In this document: positions 1-13,900 of the stretch, piece after piece
Layout of the letters: every line of letters begins with the position of its first letter
Position numbering within the stretch: the first letter of the stretch is position 1
Origin: Piscicola geometra
Taxonomy: Eukaryota; Annelida; Clitellata; Hirudinida; Piscicolidae
Reading direction: 5' to 3'
Assembly (NCBI GenBank): GCA_943735955.1
Contig: OX030958.1
Coordinates: forward strand, 8,495,626 to 8,559,625
Length of the DNA stretch: 64,000 nucleotides
Made by a program: the position numbers and the translations under genes
The notes under the pieces: generated by a model
Databases searched by the model: none
The model's input: only the letters and a program-made list of their open reading frames with translations
What the model was told of the DNA's origin: nothing

Positions 1-157
1 CGTTGCAAATTTTGCACAGTAGAAAGTTATCTTCAATGGTGTCGGCGAGTTTTTTTGTTTGTGGCTTGGAGGTGGAGGCTGCCATTGAGCTGAGCGTCGA
101 TCTGAGAAGATCGTCTCTTTGTTTCTTCTTCTGAACTTCCATGTTTTCTGCACTCAT
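1..157 (-). CDS. RING/TRIM-like protein, N-terminal exon (partial)
   Basis: An open frame starts at an ATG (plus 155-157) and runs without a stop to the window edge, giving 52 residues. It begins with a short charged leader (MSAENMEVQKKKQRDD) and ends IEDNFLLCKIC, which is how the first zinc-binding cysteines of a RING finger begin in TRIM-type E3 ligases. Only the CxxC start of the RING is inside the window, so the family is an inference. The gene lies downstream of the alpha2delta gene on the same strand, about 1.7 kb away. Confidence 0.5.
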   Translation of the reverse strand, partial: MSAENMEVQKKKQRDDLLRSTLSSMAASTSKPQTKKLADTIEDNFLLCKICN

Positions 158-1834
158 TTTTTCTATTCCTTGTATTCGCCCACTTTAAAAATTAATTAAT
201 GTAACCGCAGATTGTTCTCTTGTGAAATAGCGGTTTAAATCTTTTTGAAAATTCCTAATTACTTCGAGGATGTTTCTTTGAGAAAAACTCTATTTATTTA
301 TAGTTAAAGTAACTTTATGTTAATGTAAATAATTTTAATAATGACACTCATATCATATTCGAAACAGTTTTCATTTTCAATCTCCTACACTCCTCCTTGC
401 AAACGCATCTCGCCTTATATAACCGGCTTGCCTGAATCATCGTTCAGTCGAAAAGGCCTTCAAATACCAATGGTTTCTGATTAACGTTTATAGCGCATAT
501 GATGTTGTTACTTTGTGATTCACTTCCACCGAGTCTGAGTGGTTTTTGCTTATAAAGAAGATGCTTTTTTTCTAGTTGTGCTTTAAGCTGTTGCCTTCAA
601 TTCACAACATATTTGTAGTTATGTATTTTTTGCGGATTTCTGAGAAAAGGGTGTTATAAAAAGAATAAGAAAGACGAGGGATAGATTATATCATAAAAAC
701 TTTTTCCCAAACGATTGGTTCCTTGAATTATTTTTTTTAGTTGTTAGGTTCAAAATAATTTCCATGCTTGTGAAACATTCACACAAAAGCTGTTATATGG
801 AAGGCCGATCTATAAATAACTGCATCTCCAACCTTCTGCTGCTCTGACTTCCAATCAGTGTATGAAGGCACATGCAGGAATATTCTATGAATATTTATCG
901 TTTCTATAATTAAATAATATTTTGAAAAGTAAATTATATTTTTTCATTAGAGTATGTTTGCTATTTGGTTTGAGTTTATTTTAAACATGTGTATTTACCA
1001 AGCTTTTCCAGCAGGCTGATTATACAAAAAGATTGTTATAGTTATAAAAAAAGTGAATATTTCATAAACAGCCTTCAAGGCAACGCATTTACCAGAATCA
1101 ATTAACGGAAATTCTTTCGAAACTCAGTCGCAAATACTTCTAATGCGTTTTCCCCTATTCATAAAGTAATTTGTACAATTTTTTATAATATTTAATATCC
1201 TCGGATTTTGTTTCAAAATAATTTTCATTTTTTAAAACATGACACTGGTTTTTTGTGCATTTACTGGTGAAACAATAACAACGATTCATCACATTCTTCA
1301 AGATTAAACAAAAAACCTAACCATCGACTTGAGTTACATATGTTTAAGCAAACAATTTTTATCAAACTGATAAATTCTGAATTTAACAAGACATTAACCA
1401 ATTATTAACAGAATAAAACGCATTAAAAAGTTAATTATAAACATAATCCTAATTTAATCATCGAAATCATAAATGAAAACCAAAAAATAGGTGAACATAA
1501 AAAGCAACAAGGCTAAGAATAATAAGAATATAACTAATAAAAACAGCAACAATTAACAAGTGTTTCTGAATTACCTAGTATAACAAGAACTTTCGCTATC
1601 TAATCTAAAGCATTTTGAATACAAAGATTCTAAAGACTTTCATTCACTAATTCAAACTATTCACTAAGTCGTGAAATTTTTCAAAATAGTATTATTAAAA
1701 ATTATTTATTTTTCATAAAACTAATATTTTTTGGTTTAGACTAATGATTAATAGCAAAATTACTATGTTTATTAAAGCATAATCTCATTTAAAAGCTTGT
1801 TTTCATAAATATATTCTATTTTAATTAAATAATT
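158..1834. other. Spacer between RING/TRIM-like gene and alpha2delta
   Basis: AT-rich DNA with no supported exon. The minus-strand hexamer AATAAA at 1768-1773 is a candidate polyadenylation signal about 60 bases after the alpha2delta stop codon. Confidence 0.5.
413..421 (-). promoter_or_regulatory. Candidate TATA box for the RING/TRIM-like gene
   Basis: The minus strand reads TTATATAAGGCGAG here, close to the TATAWAAG consensus followed by a G/C-rich flank. It lies about 260 bases upstream of the ATG at 157, leaving room for a start site near 390 and a 5' UTR of about 230 bases. The motif is nearly symmetric, and on the plus strand it is followed about 30 bases later by GTTCAGTC, which resembles an initiator, so direction is uncertain. 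Confidence 0.3.
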
Positions 1835-1936
1835 TCAAAAATTGTCTATCAGAAAGAGCGTGGCGTAAGATATGACGAGAAGCGGAGATGGCATAATTGT
1901 GTTTGGTGTTGGTGACCCACACTTCACTGAGCTTTC
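1835..1936 (-). other. alpha2delta last exon: C-terminal hydrophobic tail (likely GPI signal)
   Basis: The last 33 residues begin [12 protein letters not shown] and finish with a hydrophobic stretch ([16 protein letters not shown]) directly before the TGA at 1835-1837. A Cys-Gly-Ser step followed by a short spacer and a hydrophobic end with no charged cytosolic tail is how alpha2delta proteins present a GPI-attachment signal. The exact omega site is inferred. Confidence 0.6.
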
Positions 1937-4900
1937 CTGTAGGGTGTGAAATGTTGTTTGAAAAGTTAAAATAAATAAAATATTTTTTAAAATATAATTT
2001 TTCTTCCCTTCAGCTATTTGAAGAGAAAAGAACCTTGAGATGGTGGCTGTAGCATTCCGACGGAGGTTTTCTGTACAGCTCACTCGTGTCTATGCACTCT
2101 TCTCCTGCGCAGTTATTCACACATTTATTTCAAAAATGGGTTCAAACGCATTACAAATAATAATAATAATAGTTTGCAAATTATAATAATAATAATAGTT
2201 TGTAAATTATAATAATAATAATATTATTAAAAAATATATAATTATTTAATAATTTCAGTTAAATGAAAAAATACAAGATTTTGAATAATGTATTAAATCG
2301 CTTTATAGTTATTGAAGCAGTTTTTAAAACAAATCGAAACAAAAAAATGAACCTATGACTTCACTGGGAGAGTTGGTGACGTTTGGTGTGACGTCACAAA
2401 AGCACGTGGTGTCCACCACTAAGAAGATGACGTTGCTGCGAGGCACGTTGATGGCGCTGTAGGGTCTGTTGTGGAAGGAGTGGCTGAAGAAATGAGATTA
2501 AACGAGAAAATGAAAATTAAAGGAGTGAAAGAGAATTGAGTTTTTATTAGAAGGGATAGAAATAAAGTGAAAAACGAAAAATGAATGGGAAAAATTGAGT
2601 TCTTATTAATATAGAGGCTAACTACATGGCCACCTTCTGCACTTGTACTGAGAATGCAGGCATGTGAAGGAGGTATGGTGTTGAGGCAGACGGTTCCACT
2701 GAGCTTTAAACAAGCGGTGTTTCTGGTATGTGAGTTTTATTTTTGAATACTAATTATCGCATAAAAAAGAAAGTCATGAAATCATATTTATTAGCATTTC
2801 ATTTTCAGCAGCACCAATATCATCCAAGTTGTAATCACCTTGGTGCAAGGCCTCCACTCTTCCGTGATCTTTTTCTTCTTTTCTTCTTCAAACTGCCCTT
2901 CTTCTGTGAAGTTTTCTTCAACGACTGCTTGGTCACCGTAAAAAGCCTCTAATTGCTCGAAGTGAATGGAAGACTGTGAATGATTGTTTGGCCAGACCCT
3001 GTATTCTGGAGCTGAGCGATCGTGGGTTCAGAAAATGAAATGTTACAATTTATAACAGAGTGTAGTATTATTACAGCAGGTACTCAGACTATTTGTTTGA
3101 ATTTTCTCTTTCGTATAGTTTTATTTAGTGAGTAAATAAACTAATTTGTATTTTACAAGAGTCTCGTGAGAGGAAATGGGTGGCTGGACAGAAGAGAGTT
3201 AGAACGGCCCCGAAGAAACTGAGAATTTGGGAAGAAAACGCATTTTAAAAATATAATTTTTTTTTAAATTAAAAGATTTTTTGAAGTTTTTATTTTTGAA
3301 GATTTTATTTATTTGTTGAAGAATTTATTTGTGGTTTTTTAAATATAAAACTTGGCTTACTAAAACAAGTGCTTGAAGACGTTTGCAAGATTAGTAAAAA
3401 AGTCAGAAACAATCTGGAAGTTTTTAGTGTATAAATTAAGTTCATTAAAATATTATAAAATTATTTTTATATTCTATATTAATATATTATGTAGTTTTTT
3501 AAGCGCTCACATGGAAAGGGATATGTGAAGCGGTGGATTCGAAGGTTTGTTGGACTAAACATGTACTAGCTTGTTCCATCACCACGTACCTGTTGTCAAT
3601 TCATAAGTGAGTTAAAATCTTTGATATAACTGATTTAAAACCTATTAAGTTAACTCTCTCACGTCTTATAAATGCCTTTGAAGTCCTGGTCAAGATAATA
3701 ATACTCGCTGTCAACTCCTGCATCTTCTTTTACATATTCATCTAGCTCATCATCATCAAGATCCGTGTTGACATCATCATCAGCACTGTTTTCACTTTCT
3801 TCATCATCATCATAACTTCCACCCAGCACAAGCTCATCGGCTATAGAAGCAAGACTTTCGACTTTTGAAAAAAACTTTCCAACGTCCTGTGATGATGGAC
3901 CATCAAAAAACGACTAATATTTTTATAATTGGTATTATAAGAAATAATATAATTATTTAAGTAATTTCATTTATACACACCAAGTCAGAGTTAGCAGAGT
4001 AGAGAACATATCCGTTTTCATCCAAAAGGTAGCAGTCCACGTTCTATGAGAAAATTACGAAATAAAAGATTTATCCGTAATCAAGAATGCTTCATTATTC
4101 TTTTTGATTTTATTATTTAAAAAGTTACAGAAAGTTTCAAAACATTTAAAAGTTTAAATCAAGAGTTATAAAAACCAACTTGATGGCCGAAACAACTGAC
4201 GGGACAGTCATGCCTTGCGTCGCATTCCTGTTGTACCGAGTCTTGGAACATCTTCTGCAGGCCACTGTAGCGCATCTGCATCGTCAAAACTCCCATCACG
4301 ACAGAACTGACCTCGTCCGAGAGACTGATCTTAGTGCTAATGTGCACGTGTGTGCGTGAGAGATCGAGTTCGTGCTCACCTGTGTCGTTGTTGCTATTCT
4401 GTTTGTTTGTTGCTGGAAATTTATATAAGAGGTTCTACTGAAGAAGAAAATAAATTCTCTAAAAAGCGTTTTTTAACCTGGTCTAAACTTGAGCGAGAGC
4501 AAGAAGGAGTCACTGGGTGCAGCGAGGGTTCGTGTGAAGATGTCACTAGAAGAAGGATCCACGTTGTCCACCAAATAGGAACTGCGTGTTGTGCCCAAGA
4601 TGAAACTATCGAATGCTGCTGTGATATGTCACACAGCTGTCTTAGTTTTAAATTGGTGAAAATACTATATAAAATGTCTACTTACTCGTTGAAGAGAACA
4701 GTGTTGCCAAAGTGGTAGAATCTGGTAAGGCCAGATCTGGTCGCAAGGTACACTGATGTCACGTCATACCTGGGAGGGCAGAAATCAAGCTATTTTATAT
4801 TTAATCCGTGAAAAGCCGAGATGAGAGTGAAAAATATCACATTTGGGAATGAGGGGGATGTTGGTTGGAGCGTGCTCGGTTCGACTTGATCCAGTTGCCA

Positions 4901-7900
4901 ATTGCATTTCTGGTGATTTGTGCATCGAAAATGAGATCCTTCAAGAGTTGAGGTTTGCCTGAGTGGGAAGGTGGCGTACCATGTGATTGTCGTGACTTTC
5001 TGGCTGCGCATTAAAATAAATAAATAAATAAATTTTCAATATTGAAAAAATACTTAATCCAAAAAATCATTTTAAAAATATTTTAGATGCAACAACATTT
5101 TTCGTTAAGAAAATCCCAGTTGAGTGAGTTGTTGTTGGCGCTATTTTGCAACAAGAGTAATAATTTCTCTTCTCTCAACTGACTGCCGTGCACCCTCCGT
5201 GTTTCACAGTAGTCCCTTTGGAATCGATTCAACGGTGCAAGGATTAAGAAATTAATGATGGATAGAAGATGCCTAGAAAAAATGGAAATAAAATAAAAGA
5301 AAATTTATTTATAGATAAATTTGCGATTGTTGTAAATATATGACTATGCATTTCTCAAGTCAAACCATGCGAGGATGAAGGGACTGGTTTTGAAGTCAGA
5401 CACTATTGCTGTTCGGGGGTAATAATAAAAGCATTATGATTGCTGACAGCCACAAAAAACTTTAATAATTTAAAAAAAGTATCCTTTTTATTGATTAAAC
5501 ATACTATAATAGTATTTAGGTTAACTGTAATCACCTTCAACGGATTGTGTGAGAGGAGATGCAGGCATTATGTTTGCAGTCGATTCATCGGGCACACACA
5601 AGCAAAAACTAATGAATATTAATTATTTGATTTATTCATTCTTTACTCAGATGATAAATGAGTTTTTAATTTGATTAAAGGATAATTGCATATATTTTTA
5701 AGACAACACCTGAAAGGTGTTTTTTCGATAGGAACGTAATAGTACCACTTCTCTTCCACTTTGATGAATATCTGCAGTGGTTAATTAGAGTTTATACATT
5801 AGCAATTAGTGATGGGACTTTTAAGAATATATGAAAATTAAATTATTATATTTTATTAATAAACTATCACTAGCGCAAATGTACTCCAGAGACATACAAG
5901 TTGCCACCTACATTGTCGTTGGTAGACATCGATGTGACCTTTATCTTTCCACTCTTCCTGTCTATCATGCGTCTTCGCAGCTTTAAATTAATAAAAATTC
6001 AAATATATTTTTTATTAATTGAAAAATTAAACTAAAAACATCATCAACGGTTTCTACCTCAGCCATTGTTTCATCTCCGTCTGCCACCTATCGTGTATAA
6101 ATGAATTTATCGTTTCAAACGCTTTTGTGAATGATTGTTTTATATATTTCGTAAATTTTAGAAAACTTTCTGGCGTTGAAAACACAAAAAAAGATTGATG
6201 TCGAGAGTTGAGACCTGATTGACGTCCATTTCCATCTTCAGCAGATCGACCATCTTCACCTCGTTCGTGTCTGTCCGCTGCGGGCGATGCAAGCGATAAC
6301 AGAAGTGATAAAGCGACTCAAAATGCAAATCTAAACGATCGACTTTGATTATTCAAATTCCAAAATAAAAACTTGTTAACTGATTTGATGAAATCATGCC
6401 TGTAGCAGGAGCCTGGGATGGGTGAGAATGTGGCCATTGTTGGTAGTGATGAAGGCGTATGTGTTCAAGGGAAGCTGTCAGGTGAAAAAAAAGAGATATA
6501 CTTTAAAATATACTTGAGAAAATATGTTAAACCGAAAATATATATTAGTGTTGAATGAAGCATTCACCATTAAATCACAAATGTCATAGTGACTATAAAA
6601 AAATTGCATGACTTCAGAAGCTGCCCAATGTCTAAGAGTTCACTCACTGAAGAGATAGTCTTGACTATTTCTTCAATTGATATGTGTATCGCTGCTACTC
6701 CAACCAAAAAACCAGAAGAAAACTGTAAAAAAAAGTTTGAAATAAAATATAAATTAAAAGTTGTTTAATGAAATTTAGCGGAATTTTAAACTCCCCTCTC
6801 GTGAATCCACATCATAAATATCAAATCAATTTGAGTTAAACACCGCTACCCAAAGCGTTTCAAACACATTTTTTTGTGTGCAGCCGAAGTTTATGCATTT
6901 TTCCAAAATTAAAACTTCATTCGTTTGACTTAATTGCAGGTTCTGATAACATCAATAAAAACTCATTCCAATATGTTTAAAAAAATTGTTTTTAGTGGTT
7001 TTATCTAGAATGTTGCATGTTTGTGTGTTGTAAATTCTTTTAAACTCATAGAATACTGTTTAATAGACGGATAAAAAAAACAAGAAGATGAAAGATGTTA
7101 AGATAATTAAGAGATTCAAAAGCGATAAGTTGCAATTGAATAAATGGATGGAGGAGAAGGTTACCGTTTCGTGCTTGGTGTCATAGACTGCTCGGGAAAC
7201 TATTATGCCTGGCTGTTTGGTCTGTGTTGGCGGTAGAACAAGCGAAAGTAGTATCATATCTTTTTTAATTAAATATTCATAAATTAACTAAAGGTAGTAT
7301 AATAAATGTTTCTATAAAAGAATAATAATTTTTCATTTATTCGGACTAAAGTTTAAATAATTTAATTAAATATTTTAAATATTTCCATTAAATCATTCAC
7401 AGTTTCATTTTCTAGTACAAACATTCTCATCGTTCGAATTATATTATATTTATATATGCTTTATAGACCATATTGCACAGCCTTATTTTTGTTTTCATGG
7501 AGGAAGTCTCTAAGGACCAGCCATTCATCAAACCTCAGAACAAACCCTTATTAGTAAGCATTTCCTTTGCATCAACTGCCTCGACAAACTCGAATAAAAT
7601 AAATTTATGGGAAATGTATGCATCTTTTGTTCTTTATCTGGAAACTATTTTTTGAAACTTGTGCGCGTTTTTCGTTCTTCACCAAATGAATGAATGCTTT
7701 GAACATTAAAAGTCAATGTTTCCGTTTTCCATTATCTTACAACTCGCAAGGAAGTGCACATTTAGTTAACTAATGCCAGTCTTCAATTTCCCGCCACTCC
7801 CCTCCAGCAACACTCACGAGGACGTCGTAGTAGTTGGTGGTCCAGGTCACGTGCTTTGAACGGTGCATGACCACTGGTCGACTGGTCACGTGGATGTACT

Positions 7901-10900
7901 CCTGCATTGTGTGCAGATGACCGGAGATAAAATGGATGCAAGTACAATAGATGGAAAAGACAAAGAAGAAACAGGGTTTTATTTTTCAAATGATTTCAAA
8001 CGATGAATAGAAACTTAAAAAATATTTTTTATGTATTCAAAATAAATTTATGTTTAAAATCAGAAATAGACTCTTTGTGAGGCGTGCATATGATTAGGAA
8101 AACTTCACATGCGCACGCCCTGAAGGGGATGATCGCCGTGTAATGAACAAGACAAGAAAATAATTTATTGCTTTTTGAAAACCATTAAATATTTTATGCG
8201 AAAAAACAATTATTTTAAATTGCTTTTTAGACGAATGACGACGCTGTTAGAATTTAAATTCTTTTCGTCTATGATAAAAAAGTGCATCTATTAATTGCTA
8301 ATGGAGCTTGTTGCACCAACCTGAATGTGTTCATGCACGTCAGCCATCGTCGAGATGTGTGAGTGAAAACCTAGTGGTGAGTTCATTTAAGGTTTTCGCC
8401 ACATTAAAAATTTCCTCAAAAACTATTTCTTTATAGTCAGCTTAAATGGCACTCCTTAAATAAATCTAAACCTCCAGGAAATCAGCTTTTCTGCAACTAA
8501 AAAAAAGAAAATAATTTTTATTTTTCCGAGAACGCACACAGGCTCTTAGCAAGTCATCAAATCACCAATCATCTCGCTGCCACATCCGGAAATCAATCAA
8601 TCACTCCACCACACTTCTTTCTTCTCATTCATTATTTTAAATTCTTTTTTTTTCCTAGTTAAGCCTAATTTATTTAGCTTCTTTTCCTTCATCTGTTATC
8701 CCATTCACTCACTTTATCATTTACTCTTTTCTATTTACCCCTTTTTATATTGATCTTTTAAAATTGTTATTTTCAAATCGTTAAAAAAATGTATTTGGAA
8801 AAAAATGGTCAAATGTACTAACAACACCAAGCCTACAAAAACATAGGGTTTTAAGACAATTTGTCAACTCGTCAGCGATGAAAATCTCTTGAAGGAAGAT
8901 TTCTGCTGCAATAATTCATTTTTTGAACGATTAAATTTTACATTGCTTTGAAATTGCACAAATGTTGTTGCATGCGGTCATTAATCAATTTTGAGCCGTC
9001 CTTTCATCCTCTTATATCTTCGTCTTTCCCAATCTTTCAATCTACGTCACGCCCAGTAATTTATATTTTACAACTTTTCATTTATCATTTTACTTATCTT
9101 TCAATTATTTCGATCAAGCACTATTTCTGTTTGTTATTCTTCCACCAGTGTTATTTTCTTATCCAGATATCTTCCAGTCTCACTGCGTCACACTTGCTTC
9201 TGCATTATTTGCTCAACCAAGGCATTCACAAACCAGTTTTAATCTCAGCCATCTATCTAGCATTAATATCCACTATTCCTTAACCCATCCATAATCCCTT
9301 CAACAATTCAACATTTCACATTCTCTCAAGCCACTCACCCTTGTTGTTACAAGCAATCCATCTGACGTTGGCTGCATCGTTGACTTCTCTGCCGATCAAG
9401 TACGTGAATACTCTTACCTGTGAAGGATGGGTGTCGCTAAAGTAAATTTAAATTGGTTTTTAGAAGGATGAAGATTCTTTTGAGGGTGACGTGAAAAAAC
9501 TATTGTGGTTTTTGAGTAGTTGGACTTTTTTTAGTAGTTGTGGTCACGAACGGTTGGGTGTTTTTTAGAAGCGATAACGGGACTTATTACCAAAGGTTAG
9601 GAGTATGTCACAAAAACTATACATTAGCATTACTGTCGTTTGTATAAAGCCGTTAAAGAAGAGTAAAAATGTACTTTAAAATTTGGAAACCTTGCAAAGT
9701 GTGCAAATGGCAGTTTGGAGTGAAAGATTAAAATCAGAAAAAAACATCAAGAATGATACAAACAAAATTGAAAATATAAAAAATATATATATAAGAAACA
9801 AGAATTAATTTAGCATGGAAGTGAGCAGGTCAAAATAAGATCCGCAAACTAAGTGGAAGGCCGAGAAAGCAATCAAAAAGACTTGAAGCAACTTTCAAGG
9901 GCTTCTAGCGGACTCAAGACGTCTGTACAGAGTGTCTGAAAAGAAGGCGTAACGGTGGGAAGACACGCAATTAAATATTCCATTAAAAGCTTTTAAACAT
10001 CAATTTCTTTGTATTCATTTTAAAACTATATAACATAATTGAATTTTTTTCCTGAACTTTAAAAATCATTCTTATGTCGAAGTTTGATAGGTCATATACT
10101 AAAAGAACCATAATTTTGCAATCATGAAAACACAGTCATTTAAGTTTCCAAGCACGTCGAATAATGTTTAAATTACTTGCCGACGATAAAAAAGCGCCAT
10201 ACATGAAAATGTATGCGTCGTAGTGAGATGGAACTACAAGATTTTTGCAAAAGACCAAAAATCACGACTTGAAATTTAAGCAGGCAATAAAGCCTAATGA
10301 ATGCAAAGTCTAATTTAGGGCACTCAGAAATAAGTTTAAAAGAAACAATTTCTAAATTCTCTTTCTTGAAAAGACTTTTATTCCTATTTTTCTAAAATTA
10401 TCTTATCAAGAGAAATAATAGAATATTTCAAAGAATAATTTTTCAAATAAGTAGTTTTAAAAATTATAATTGTGGAAAGCGACGATGAACAAATTCGACA
10501 GCATAGGCCTTGACGATGGGTTAATGGAAAAATCAATGGAGACGTTCTCACGTTTTCATCGGGCCACTGGCGTCTGATGCGCTCGAAGATGGGCTCGTAC
10601 TCCTGAGTGGCGCCGTCAGTCAGCAGCATCACCATGCGGTTGCAGCGACTGCTGTGTTGGTGGTCCTGTGTGGTTGTGTGTAATTGTGAGTGCTTGTGTG
10701 AGACTGTAAGGGATTTGGGAAGAGTTCTTAAGGACTGTGAATGGTCATTAAGAATTGAAAATGATACTATGCTATTGTTTCTGCGTAACAGCGTGTGCTT
10801 TGAACGTTTGTCTCCAATGATGAGTAACTGTGAAAATAAATGTCTTAAGAAAATTATTTATACTTTTATTTTATGCTATAGTCGTTATTTTAGTGCTAAA

Positions 10901-13900
10901 GTTTGAGTCGTGGTAAGATTCAGGTTGCTTCAATAAAAGCCAGTTTCAAGTCATTCAGAAGTTCTAAAAAATGTGTTTTAAAGTATTTATCCGATTTGAG
11001 TATCATTTTCCTTTTTCGTGTCACTCATAACATTCTTTTGACAGTATCATACAAAATATTTACCCTTTCAAAAAAATAAAATTATTATTTTTTTTGCATC
11101 CTTTTTGCCTAAATTCTTTAAAATTTACATGCCTCATTAGTTTTAGTTTATGTGTTCGAGCTATTTTTAAAAATAAAATAGAATATTTGTCAATTAATGT
11201 GAAGTTTATGTCATTTAACTTTGAAGTTTCTCACTTATTTTCGTTTTTCAAACATTAAAAATTCTTTATGAATGCAGTGTCTATAAATATTGTAATATTC
11301 AAATTTATCTTTCTTTTGGTCATTTTAAGCCACGTTCCGTCTTCAAAATTGGCTAATTTCTCATTCCCTTCCGCTTTCAAACGTTTGTCTTCATACTTTC
11401 ATCACTTCTCACTTTCCATCGACCCCCAAAGACACACAATAAGAGCAGTACACATGTTACACAAAACACCTTGCATTCTCTACGGAAACAAAAACCCCAC
11501 CAAAGCATAAAAAACACTTCAAACGAATACCCATTCTACACATTCTACCGTTAGAATGCCTAGAAAACATTGAAAACTTTAACAAAATAACCACAGTTAT
11601 TTTTATCACAACCCCACCTACTCCACAAAACAACTACAATCACTACAAACAACAACTACAATCACTAAAGAGAAAAGATACAATCACTCCAGACAACAAC
11701 TACAATCACTAAAGACAACAACTACAATCACTAAAGACAACAAATACAATCACCCCACAACAACCATGTTCAGAAGGTCATAGGCCTCTTGCAAAGCTGC
11801 TTCATAGTCCGCCATGTTGGTGGTCGTCATGCCAGTCTTCAGCGCTTCGATAGCCGCCTGTGGCGTTGTTGTGAAAGTAACTTTTCAAAGTTGTTGCAAA
11901 AGTTGACCAAGTGGTTGTTGTAGTGTGAGTGTTGGTTACAATGTTTGATTTAGAGTTTTAGCTTTGTGTAGTTGTTCTGTTTACAAACCGGCACGCAGTA
12001 CCTGTTTATTGCTGGGAGTTCCTTGGATGAGAGTCCCGTTAGTGCACGGCTGAAGGTAGGCCGGAGTGTCCGAGAACTGCAAAGAAAGTAATTTATATTA
12101 TATATATTTATTTAATAAAATAATTTTATTTCTACTATTTTGAAATACTTAATCTAAAAATCTTTTTTGATAAAATATTTTTAAAAACTTTAAGTACAAA
12201 AAATCCAAGTGGATCTTGTCAGTCAATACTTTTGCTTTTAGGGTATTACACTTACAAAAGAAAAATACTTTTGTATGGATTTTTTGCTAAACTTCTGAGT
12301 ATTTTCAGTAAACTCTTACCGATCATTGAAAGACTCATATTTATGATAGAATTGTATGGTTATCATTGTTTTAACAATCATAAAACAATACATAACATAA
12401 ATAAATGACTATATGCTATTTTTAAATCAAACTTTTACACATTCGTAAATCAGGTTAAAAGAGCATGTCGTAAAATAATATTTGCAGAGTTCTGCCTAAA
12501 TAGAACTTTCTCAGGCGGATCACGAAGGCACACGTCAGGAGGTTAATAAAACAGGCAGTCTCGCAGGCTTGCTGATGAGGTTTTGGCGTCTGAAAACAAG
12601 CATTAATCATCTTTTTCTCGTCCTTTCTTGTCAAATATATTTTTAATTACATTTTTATACAGATTAACCTTTCAGGCTAAAACTTTCCATTTTAAAGTTG
12701 TTGTTTTTTAAAATCCTAAATGCTAGTCTGCTTTTAAAATTAAACTTTTCACACACCGTTTCATCTTAATTTTTCTATTTTAGGCGAGATTTTGTATTCA
12801 ACTTCCTACAAATTTTTTCAACCGCTATGATGGAGAGCAGCTGAAAAATCAATCTAGACTTCCCACGGGAGCAAGAGCCCTCTTCATTTTGAAGCATCAC
12901 TCGTCTTTCACATTAGTTTATAGTTATTCCTGATTTGTATTAAAAACTTCAATAAATGTATTTATCTGCCATACAAAATTATATTATATTTTTACCCTTG
13001 TACTTATTTTCATCTGAAACCACTATTGAAACCTCATATTCAATTTCGGGTACAAACCATTCGATATTTTTTAACAAGGCAATCAGGCGTGGTTTGCGTG
13101 CAAACAATAACGTCAGCGTAAATCACATTGGCATATAAATAATTGACCCATAAATTCCGTGATCCAAATATAAATCAAAAACGTCATAAACAATAAATGC
13201 TTTTCCCTTCAAGCAACATGATTTATTTTCACATCTAAGTTTTTTTCTAAAATATTGTTCCGTTTTCACCTTCCCATTTTTTCATATTTTTTTCGACTTC
13301 AACCCCAAGGATGACCTTCACAACCAGTCAGGAATTTTTTTTTTCGAGCTATCAGTTTCATTCAAATATTTTATGCTGATAAAAATACTTTTTACAAATA
13401 GACAACTAGAATATTTTATATATCTTCTTCCATCTCAAAGTCTTCTCAACTCCAAAACTCATAAAACACCAATTCCTTATTTCCTTCAATTCAATTCTTT
13501 TTTCTATTTTCTCCAACTCAACTTCCCTTCTACCACCCAACCCACCCCTTTCTCCCACTCCAGTCTTACCGTGATAACGTTGAAGAAATCATCCACTCCA
13601 AAAGTTTCAATAATCTTCTGCACCGTCGTCCTTGCTATCTCCTTCCTCAGGCCTCTCATGCTGCCACTGCCGATTGATGGCACGTCAGTGATTTTGAAAA
13701 GAGTTTAAAAAGAAGTGAAACGCAAAAAAATACAATTTAAAAAAAAAATTGTTTTAATGAAAGTTTAAATTTTTTTTTGAGTATTCGAGCGTTATTTGTT
13801 ACTAGAGTGAATGTTTCAGAATGTTACTAACTCTCTATTACGACTCACCTGCCGTCAATCAAGATGACTGCATCTTTGGGGCTGTCAGCTGCCCTTATGT

